This document shows positions 15,729 through 21,295 of a DNA stretch of 24,430 nucleotides, piece by piece (position 1 is the stretch's first letter; every line of letters starts with the position of its first letter). The DNA is taken from contig URTF01000030.1 of assembly GCA_900550695.1 (NCBI GenBank), forward strand, positions 1-24,430, given 5' to 3'. The DNA is from an uncultured Ruminococcus sp. (GTDB lineage Bacteria; Bacillota; Clostridia; Oscillospirales; Ruminococcaceae). Both the position numbers and the translations under genes were made by a program. The notes under the pieces were generated by a model that saw nothing but the letters and a program-made list of their open reading frames with translations, ran no database searches and was not told the origin of the DNA.

Positions 15729-17132
15729 TCAATATTCAATAACGAGCTGGATAACACGGAGGCTCTCCTTGCTGCTGTCCTTGAGCTTCTTGATCTTGGA
15801 GTTTACGCTCTTGAGGTCATCTCGGTAAGCGCTGTCGTTCTTGAGCGCATCAATGATCTCGTTATAAAGGGAATCGGAGCTTACCATGATATGTGCGACT
15901 ACAGTTCCCTCGGATGCTGCCTTTTTGAGTTCTTCCTTAAGAGCCTTGTCGGCATCGGTGCGGTTATCATAAACGTAGCCGTTCTTTATGAAGTAGTTCT
16001 GTGCGGTAGCGGTAGCCTTCGGCGGTTCGTAGTAGGTTACCTTGTCGCCGCTTTTGAGCGTAACTGTGTTGATGTTGAAGTGGGTCTTTTCGTTGATCCA
16101 TTCATCGGGAACGAGGAAGAACGTATAGCGGAGGTAGTTTGTGATAGGAGTGGAGAGGATAGGATCATCCCATGTTGCGTCGATATTGTACCATTCGCCC
16201 TCGACCTTTACCTTGTTCCAAGCGTGGGAAGTACCCTTTTCGTTTGTGCCCGTGATGACCATGCAGTCGATGCCTGCTTTATCGCAGAGGTACTGCATTG
16301 CCTTTGCATAGCCTGCGCACTGGATATTGCCCTGCTTTGAAGTGCCGCCCGAGAAAGCGTTGTAGATAGTCTGGTTATAGTTGCCTGCCTCGTCGCTCTT
16401 TTCAAAGGTGGAGTTAAGTACGAGATAGTCGTGGAAAACCTTGAGCTTGTCGAATGTAGTTGACTTGGTATTTGCTTCTTTTATAAGGCTGTCAACGGTC
16501 GTGTCGATCTCCTTCTGCATGGATGCGATCTTGTCGGGGTCGATCTCGTTGTAGTAAAGTCTGCCGACAACGGATCTGCCGTTGAGCCAGAAAAGCTGCG
16601 GCTCCTGGTTGTAAACAAGTCCGAACACCTTTGTCCACTGTGCATTGCTCAGATTCTGCGCACCGAAAATTCTTGTGGACATATTTGATGCAGCGCCGAG
16701 GATAGCGTCATAAAGAGCCTTTTCGTCATTGGAAAGGGTATTGTAGGCGTATCTTGTTGTATTGTCTACGGAAGTATCGACAACGGGCGCAGCCTTTGTG
16801 GTCATTTCCGCAAAGAAGTCCTCGCTGCCGCCCTGATCGTCGGAGGGAGCAGCCGTTGCGACAGGCTGTGTAACGGGTTCGCCTGCGGCGTCGGTAACAA
16901 CGTTTCCGTTTTCATCGAGAACGGTTTCGGTTGCCTGCGGTTCGTCCGCTGCGGCAGCTGTGCCGTCTGCGGGAGTGCTTTCGTCCGCATCGGCGTCTGA
17001 TGCCTGAGTGATAACGTTTGTGACAAGCTCTTCGCCTGCGTCGTTCTTGTTTCCGCAGCCTGCTGCTGTAACGGTTATGATCGAGATCATTGCAAGCATA
17101 GCTGCGATCGCTTTAAGATTTTTCTTTTTCAT
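15729..17132 (-). CDS. Transglutaminase-like lipoprotein, array member 2
   Basis: A 467-residue exported lipoprotein: MKKKNLKAIAAMLAMIS signal peptide, lipobox TAAGC (Cys26), then a roughly 95-residue acidic, Ala/Thr-rich spacer. The helical domain contains NQEPQLFWLNG. TG-like core: Cys272 in GNIQCAGYAKAMQYLC, His303 in TSHAWNK, Asp318 in EWYNIDATWDDP. The shared C-terminal module starts QNYFIKNGYVYD. ATG 17132 is chosen over in-frame starts to 17207 because AAAGGA precedes it and the signal peptide then begins correctly. It is closest in sequence to member 1 (CAGYA, HAWNK, DATW), suggesting the most recent duplication of the set. Confidence 0.87.
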   Translation of the reverse strand: MKKKNLKAIAAMLAMISIITVTAAGCGNKNDAGEELVTNVITQASDADADESTPADGTAAAADEPQATETVLDENGNVVTDAAGEPVTQPVATAAPSDDQGGSEDFFAEMTTKAAPVVDTSVDNTTRYAYNTLSNDEKALYDAILGAASNMSTRIFGAQNLSNAQWTKVFGLVYNQEPQLFWLNGRSVVGRLYYNEIDPDKIASMQKEIDTTVDSLIKEANTKSTTFDKLKVFHDYLVLNSTFEKSDEAGNYNQTIYNAFSGGTSKQGNIQCAGYAKAMQYLCDKAGIDCMVITGTNEKGTSHAWNKVKVEGEWYNIDATWDDPILSTPITNYLRYTFFLVPDEWINEKTHFNINTVTLKSGDKVTYYEPPKATATAQNYFIKNGYVYDNRTDADKALKEELKKAASEGTVVAHIMVSSDSLYNEIIDALKNDSAYRDDLKSVNSKIKKLKDSSKESLRVIQLVIEY

Positions 17133-17164
17133 TTCTTTTCCTTTCTTTAACTTCAAAATCGTTA

Positions 17165-17204
17165 CGGGCAGCATCGGGAGAGTATCTCCCGAAATATCCG
17201 CCCG
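17165..17204 (-). other. Intergenic hairpin between array members 1 and 2
   Basis: TCGGGAGA (17174-17181) pairs with TCTCCCGA (17185-17192) with a 3-nt loop, inside an outer CGGGC/GCCCG pair (17165-17169, 17200-17204). It has no T-run, so it is more like an mRNA processing or stabilising structure than a terminator. The reverse-strand sequence GGGCGGATAT at its edge is the same word as in the composite repeat, so it may be a repeat remnant. Confidence 0.45.
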
Positions 17205-17212
17205 CAAATATT

Positions 17213-18847
17213 TTACTTATAGATTATATCGTACTGGATGACCATAGTGCCGTCGTTGTACTTTTTGAGCTGTGAAAGCTTCTGTACTTTTTTGCTCTTG
17301 GATTTTGCATAATTCTGAAGCTCACGGAACGCAGCTGTGGAGTTCATCTTATCCCAGAGCTTTGAATTGGTAACACGAATAGTTGCAGCAACAGAACCCG
17401 ACTCGAGAGCTGCGTCTATCTCAGCCTTCATACCTGCGATAGCTGTGTCATAGCTGCTGAATTCCTTGTTATATACCTTGTAATAGTTTGCACTTGTCTT
17501 TGTGCAGGAGGGTTCATCGAAAAGGTGGATAGTTGTGCCGTTGCCTCTGAAGAAGGTATTGGGGTAGAGGTGATCGTTCTTTACCCATGCATCGGGAACG
17601 AGGAAGAAGTTGTATCTGATGTAGTCTTCACCGTGCTTGTTGATAGGGTCGCCCCATGTTGCATCGATGATATAGTATCCGTTGTCGCAGTAGACCTTGT
17701 TCCATGCGTGGGTCGTACCCTCGGGGTTCTTACCGATAACAACAACGCTCTTGATGCCCGAGAGGTCGAAGAGGTACTGCATTGTTCTTGCATAGCCTGC
17801 GCACTGAAGGTCAGCGCCCTTTGTAAGACCGTTCTTGATCGAGCAGGTATCTTCACTGCTTGAGGTGCTGAAGTTGCTGTTGAGAACGATCCAGTCGTAA
17901 ATGACCTTGATCTTGCTGAATGTGGACTTGTACTGGTTTACAGTGTTGAGGATAGTCTTAACGTTCTTGTCAAGCTCTTTCTGGATCTCTGCCACTTCTT
18001 CGGCGGTGTAAACATATCTGATCTGGAGATGATCTCCGACGCTTATCGGAACAGCTCTCGGCAGCCAGAAAAGCTCGGGTTCCTGATTTATAACATTAAC
18101 GTAGGTCTTTGTTACCTGTGTGATAGTGAGGTCTGACGGAACGGTGACATTGGACTTAAAGCTCTTTGCGCCCTCAACAATGTTTGCGTAAAGCTTCTGT
18201 TCGGAGGAGGGGAGCTGCTTGTAAACATACTTTGTCTTGTAGTCAATGTTGTATGCTACGGAGCTTGAAGACGATGTTTTATCATCGGAGGCTGTTGTCT
18301 TTGTCGTCTTTTTGGTGGTCTGCGCAGAGGTCTTCTTGGTGGTCGATGCTTTCTTTGTTGTGGTCGTATCGTCATCGAAGATCTCGTCGATATCATCATC
18401 GGCGGTCGTTGTCGTAGCAGCGCCAGGCTTTGTGTCGCTCAAAAAGCTTGAGTGTATGTAAGAGCCGTCCTTGAGCTTGTAGTAGCCTGTGTCGGTTGCG
18501 GCAACTACGGTTACCTTTGTACCCTTTTTGTACTTGGAAACGGTTTCAGCACCTGCCGCAGGGATCTTGCGTGAGTAGCATGCCTGCGTTGTATACATTA
18601 CTTCGTTGATCTGAGTTTCGTTCCAGCTGTTCTTTGCCTCAAGCTCTGCTCTTGTGAGAGCTGCGCTGACGATGATCTCGTTTTCTTCGGCAGAGGCATC
18701 TTCGGTATAGGATATCTCCTCGGAACAGGAGGTATCGGCGGCAGTGATCCCGGTGTCTTCCGCCTTGCCGCAGCCCGTTGTGAGGACGGCAGCCGAAAGG
18801 ATAAGAGCCAAAACAGCGCTTATCGTTTTTTTAGTGTTCATCTTCAT
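17213..18847 (-). CDS. Transglutaminase-like lipoprotein with SH3b-like domain, array member 1
   Basis: The largest member, 544 residues. Lipobox LTTGC (Cys26), then an SH3b-like domain at about 80-140 (MYTTQACYSRKIPAAG, YKKGTKVTVVA, GYYKLKDGSYIH), which in other exported proteins binds peptidoglycan or wall glycans. A Thr/Lys/Asp-rich linker follows at about 145-200. The helical domain carries NQEPELFWL; the TG-like core has Cys349 in GADLQCAGYARTMQYL, His380 in TTHAWNK and Asp395 in YYIIDATWGDP; the shared C-terminal module starts SANYYKVYN. ATG 18847 has AAGGAG 8 nt upstream and lies inside the end of the CNNM gene (17-nt overlap), so the two are cotranscribed. A wall-directed role is inferred. 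Confidence 0.87.
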   Translation of the reverse strand: MKMNTKKTISAVLALILSAAVLTTGCGKAEDTGITAADTSCSEEISYTEDASAEENEIIVSAALTRAELEAKNSWNETQINEVMYTTQACYSRKIPAAGAETVSKYKKGTKVTVVAATDTGYYKLKDGSYIHSSFLSDTKPGAATTTTADDDIDEIFDDDTTTTKKASTTKKTSAQTTKKTTKTTASDDKTSSSSSVAYNIDYKTKYVYKQLPSSEQKLYANIVEGAKSFKSNVTVPSDLTITQVTKTYVNVINQEPELFWLPRAVPISVGDHLQIRYVYTAEEVAEIQKELDKNVKTILNTVNQYKSTFSKIKVIYDWIVLNSNFSTSSSEDTCSIKNGLTKGADLQCAGYARTMQYLFDLSGIKSVVVIGKNPEGTTHAWNKVYCDNGYYIIDATWGDPINKHGEDYIRYNFFLVPDAWVKNDHLYPNTFFRGNGTTIHLFDEPSCTKTSANYYKVYNKEFSSYDTAIAGMKAEIDAALESGSVAATIRVTNSKLWDKMNSTAAFRELQNYAKSKSKKVQKLSQLKKYNDGTMVIQYDIIYK

Positions 18848-20186
18848 TGATCTTCTCCTTTTCGTTTTCGTTATTTTCATTATCACGATCTTCTCCGTCG
18901 GAGCTGTCATCGTGAATTATTTCCGCTTTAAGCTTTGATATCCACATATCCTCGGTAACAAGGACTGTGAAAAGCACATTCCGGTAGCGCACCGAAGCGT
19001 GTTCGTTTTCCTCGGGGATATGTCCGAGCAGGCTCGTCACAAATCCGCTCATAGTGTCGGAATCGTTATCCTCGGGAAGTTCAAGTCCGAGTTCCCCGAA
19101 AACGTCCTCGGGCGAAGCGTTTCCGCTTATGGTGTAGGTATCGTCCGATATCTGTTTTATATCTTCTTCCTCGTTGTCGTATTCGTCACGGATATCACCG
19201 ACAATGGTTTCAACAAGGTCCTCCATTGTTACAATGCCTGCCGTTCCGCCGTATTCATCGACAACGGTAGCCATAACGGTCTTTTTCTGCGAAAGGAGCT
19301 TGAAAAGCTCGCTGCAGTGCATCGATTCGGGGACATAGAAAACGTCCCTCATAAGGTCTTTTGCGACCGTGCTTTGTGCGGCGTCCGAGCCTATCATGCA
19401 GAGCAGGTCTTTCACGCTGATAACACCGACGATATGGTCAATGCTGTCCTCGTAAACGGGGATCCTCGAAAAGCCGCTGCTTATCGAAGCATTGACTATC
19501 TCGGAAATGCCTGCCGTCGTTTCAACGGCAACGATATCCGTTCTGTGGGTCATAACATCGGAAACTGCCTTGTCATCGAACCCGAAAACATTGCTTATCA
19601 TTTCCCTCTGCGATTCTTCGACATTGCCCGCATCGACCATCATAAGTATCTCTTCCTCGGTCACCTCGTCAGCATCCTCGGAAGTTCCGCCGAACACATT
19701 TATCACCGATGATGAAAGCACGGATAAAGGCGTGAGCAGCACAACGAAGGATCTGAGTGCAGCCGAGCATCGTACAGCTGTGTCCGCAGCGTTTTTTTTT
19801 GTCACAAGTCTTTTCGGCAGACCGCAGCCGAACGCAAGTATCACAAACGCATCGGCAAGAAGAATTATCACTGCCGAAAGAATGTAAGCCGCCGAAGCCG
19901 GCATAGCCTCACCGAGCGTTTCTGACAGCGCACCGATAAACACAAGCTCCGATATAACGCATATTATCGACGAAAGCGCACCTTTTCCGACAGCAAATGT
20001 CCGCTCCAGAGCGATCGGCTTTTTCAGCATCGAATAAAGCCGCTTTTCGGCAGCATTTCCGTTTTCAAACGTCTTTAGCTTTGAGTCACCTATTTCAGCG
20101 ACTGCATTTTCGCAGACCGCAAGAAATGTTTTTAACAAAATAAGCGCAAGGATAACAATACTCCCCGCAAGCCCGTCAGAATCCAT
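18831..20186 (-). CDS. CNNM/CorC (HlyC)-family CBS-domain membrane protein
   Basis: A 452-residue integral membrane protein, often annotated hemolysin or CorC/TlyC. Family members are linked to Mg2+ or Co2+ transport. The N-terminal DUF21/CNNM domain has about four hydrophobic segments (LAGSIVILALILLKTFLAV; LSSIICVISELVFIGAL; YILSAVIILLADAFVILAFG; SFVVLLTPLSVLSSSVINVF). Two CBS motifs follow (VMTHRTDIVAVE...FSRIPVYE and LMRDVFYVPE...VVDEYGGTAGIVTMEDLVE), then a CorC C-terminal domain ending MWISKLKAEI and an acidic tail. ATG 20186 is chosen because AAGGAAG precedes it and the longer frame would cross the promoter at 20266-20294. It overlaps TG member 1 and is probably the first gene of the operon. 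Confidence 0.92.
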   Translation of the reverse strand: MDSDGLAGSIVILALILLKTFLAVCENAVAEIGDSKLKTFENGNAAEKRLYSMLKKPIALERTFAVGKGALSSIICVISELVFIGALSETLGEAMPASAAYILSAVIILLADAFVILAFGCGLPKRLVTKKNAADTAVRCSAALRSFVVLLTPLSVLSSSVINVFGGTSEDADEVTEEEILMMVDAGNVEESQREMISNVFGFDDKAVSDVMTHRTDIVAVETTAGISEIVNASISSGFSRIPVYEDSIDHIVGVISVKDLLCMIGSDAAQSTVAKDLMRDVFYVPESMHCSELFKLLSQKKTVMATVVDEYGGTAGIVTMEDLVETIVGDIRDEYDNEEEDIKQISDDTYTISGNASPEDVFGELGLELPEDNDSDTMSGFVTSLLGHIPEENEHASVRYRNVLFTVLVTEDMWISKLKAEIIHDDSSDGEDRDNENNENEKEKINEDEH

Positions 20187-20232
20187 AACCGACTTCCTTT
20201 CCAAATAAAAAAATGCTTGTAATATTCTGTTT

Positions 20233-20255
20233 GCCGTCCGAAAAGTCAGGACGGC
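20233..20255 (-). other. Leader hairpin upstream of the CNNM gene
   Basis: GCCGTCC (20233-20239) and GGACGGC (20249-20255) form a 7-bp GC-rich stem with a 9-nt loop, right at the predicted mRNA 5' end. There is no immediate T-run, so a 5' stabiliser is as likely as a regulatory element. Confidence 0.4.
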
Positions 20256-20265
20256 TATTAAACAA

Positions 20266-20294
20266 ATTATACTATAAATTTCAGAAAAAGTCAA
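20266..20294 (-). promoter_or_regulatory. Promoter of the CNNM-TG operon
   Basis: On the reverse strand TTGACT (20294-20289), 17-nt spacer, TATAAT (20271-20266). The start would be near 20259, about 73 nt before the CNNM ATG. I see no comparably good promoter further inside the operon. The stretch 20300-20540 beyond it is AT-rich and holds nothing I can support. Confidence 0.8.
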
Positions 20295-20543
20295 TAAACA
20301 TCTTTTTCCCCGACAAAGCTTTTTTTAAGTATAAAAAAATCCGTTTTCACAAGGTTTTACCGCACTTTTCGGCGTTTTGCAAAGTATCCCCGGGAAAACG
20401 GTTTCCAAATTGTAAATGTATTGTAACTTTTACGAATCGTATATTTATTATATATTAGACATTCGGTATACACGGTGAGCGAACTTAACGTCTTTTTACT
20501 CTTTCAATTACGAAGAAATATTATTTTGGCAGCGAAAAAACAC

Positions 20544-20572
20544 TTGACATATTCACAAAAAAGACTTATAAT
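20544..20572 (+). promoter_or_regulatory. Promoter of the antitoxin-like small RNA
   Basis: Perfect consensus: TTGACA (20544-20549), 17-nt spacer, TATAAT (20567-20572). No plus-strand coding sequence follows before the terminator at 20627-20668, so it drives a short untranslated RNA. Confidence 0.8.
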
Positions 20573-20578
20573 ATAGAT

Positions 20579-20668
20579 ACAAAGAGAGCATACCGATAGA
20601 CGGTCGCTCCCAGTTATAGGTTTAAAAAGTAACCGTCAAGTTGGAAGCTCGGGCGGTTACTTCTTTTT
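20579..20668 (+). ncRNA. Candidate type I antitoxin RNA
   Basis: About 90 nt, bounded by a perfect promoter and an intrinsic terminator, with no reading frame. It converges on the toxin mRNA and overlaps its 3' end by about 45 nt (20624-20668), including the toxin stop codon and the shared terminator. Its 5' part carries GCATACC (20588-20594) and CGGTCGCTCCC (20601-20611); related words occur in the same order at the 5' end of the toxin mRNA. GCUCCC here can pair with the toxin ribosome binding site GGGGGC. The layout (convergent, shared bidirectional terminator) is that of the Fst/par and holin-like-toxin type I systems. Ends are predicted within a few bases. Confidence 0.65.
20627..20662. 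terminator. Bidirectional terminator shared by toxin mRNA and antitoxin RNA
   Basis: AAGTAACCG (20627-20635) pairs with CGGTTACTT (20654-20662). Plus-strand transcripts meet CTTTTT at 20663-20668; minus-strand transcripts meet TTTTT at 20628-20624, partly within the stem. The toxin TAA is inside the stem. Confidence 0.8.
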
Positions 20669-20740
20669 ATTACTATTAAGCGCTATCTGTATGATATCGC
20701 AAATAAGTATTCCTAAAGTCAAGACTTCAATTATACTCAT
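20657..20740 (-). CDS. Small hydrophobic peptide, candidate type I toxin (holin-like)
   Basis: A 27-residue peptide starting MSIIEVLTLG: residues 3-21 are a single hydrophobic segment with one Asp and one Gln inside, and the tail is NSNKKK. That shape, a short N-terminus, one membrane helix and a basic end, is typical of Fst, TxpA/BsrG and putative holin-like type I toxins; the EVLTLG start resembles the holin-like group. ATG 20740 has an excellent site, AAAGGGGG, 7 nt upstream. It has its own consensus promoter and a terminator that overlaps the stop codon. An antisense-oriented small RNA converges on it. It is too short for routine gene calling. Toxicity is inferred from architecture, not shown. 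Confidence 0.65.
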   Translation of the reverse strand: MSIIEVLTLGILICDIIQIALNSNKKK

Positions 20741-20746
20741 AGCAAT

Positions 20747-20763
20747 GCCCCCTTTCAGGGAGC
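20747..20763 (-). promoter_or_regulatory. Hairpin sequestering the toxin ribosome binding site
   Basis: On the reverse strand GCTCCC (20763-20758) pairs with GGGGGC (20752-20747) around TGAAA, with one G-U pair. The right arm is the toxin Shine-Dalgarno, so the mRNA as made should be poorly translated, a known feature of type I toxin mRNAs. Confidence 0.6.
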
Positions 20764-20805
20764 AGGAATTGACCGCCTACCGTTTTTTGGTATGCCCATA
20801 ATTGT

Positions 20806-20834
20806 ATTTTACCACTTACAAGTTATTTTGTCAA
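20806..20834 (-). promoter_or_regulatory. Promoter of the toxin mRNA
   Basis: On the reverse strand TTGACA (20834-20829), 17-nt spacer, TAAAAT (20811-20806). The start would be near 20799, giving a toxin transcript of about 175 nt. The antitoxin promoter is slightly closer to consensus, as expected if the antitoxin RNA is in excess. Confidence 0.75.
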
Positions 20835-20918
20835 TTATCTGTGTTAAATACGCTATTTAGATGTTTTTTAACGTAAAAACTAAAACATAAATCATATTTT
20901 GCCGAAAATAATTATCTT

Positions 20919-21020
20919 ATACTAAACACCATTTAAAATTTGGAAAAAATCAAGCCGACAATCTTGGATATATGTGATTTCGGCGCAGATTTTTTCCTGT
21001 ATTTTATTGGTGTTTAGTAT
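20919..21020. repeat. Long-hairpin dispersed element, copy B
   Basis: Perfect 13-bp terminal inverted repeats ATACTAAACACCA (20919-20931) and TGGTGTTTAGTAT (21008-21020), and an inner perfect pair GGAAAAAATC (20942-20951) and GATTTTTTCC (20988-20997). The centre is the reverse complement of the 8070-8095 stretch of copy A. It has no coding capacity. The stretch 20835-20918 next to it is AT-rich with nothing I can support. Confidence 0.7.
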
Positions 21021-21030
21021 TATAACCCAA

Positions 21031-21074
21031 AACAGACCTGTTTTCAAGAAAATTCCCTTGAAAACAGGTCTGTT
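21031..21074 (-). terminator. Perfect 18-bp hairpin, likely MATE terminator
   Basis: AACAGACCTGTTTTCAAG (21031-21048) and CTTGAAAACAGGTCTGTT (21057-21074) form a perfect stem with an 8-nt loop. Leftward transcripts then read TTGGGTT, so the T-run is poor beyond the stem; termination is plausible but not certain. Confidence 0.6.
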
Positions 21075-21295
21075 CGTTTGTATTATAACGCCTTGCGGCG
21101 AGGGACGGGAAACCCGTCCCCTACGGAAAATTCGCCTAAAATAAAGGGTTTGCAAACGGGCGGATATAGAATCCGCCCCTACACAATTTTGTATTATTCA
21201 GTGAATTTACGGAGCATAAATAATTACGCATCAAGCATTACGAATCACGCTTTAAAATAATTCCGCATTCCGAATTCATAATTCCGAATTTTCTT
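21031..21295. repeat. Composite intergenic repeat, copy 3 (MATE 3' side)
   Basis: From left to right: hairpin (21031-21074), CCTTGCGGCG, GGGACGGG-AAA-CCCGTCCC (21102-21120), GGGCGGAT...ATCCGCCC (21158-21178), GGAGCATAAATAATTACGC (21211-21229), and AATTCCGCATTCCGAATT units (21262-21293) that run into the MATE stop codon. It is the same order as copy 2 when read from the 3' end of the adjacent gene. Confidence 0.75.

Noticed and set aside
20213..20458. 81-codon frame upstream of the CNNM gene, plus strand
   Set aside because: AT-rich, Phe/Lys/Ile-rich translation, no ribosome binding site, and it runs across the CNNM promoter.
20455..20490. CGGTATACACGGTGAGCGAA resembling the inverted repeat of the toxin-antitoxin locus
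   Set aside because: Only partial word similarity and no promoter or terminator attached; too weak to call a decayed copy.
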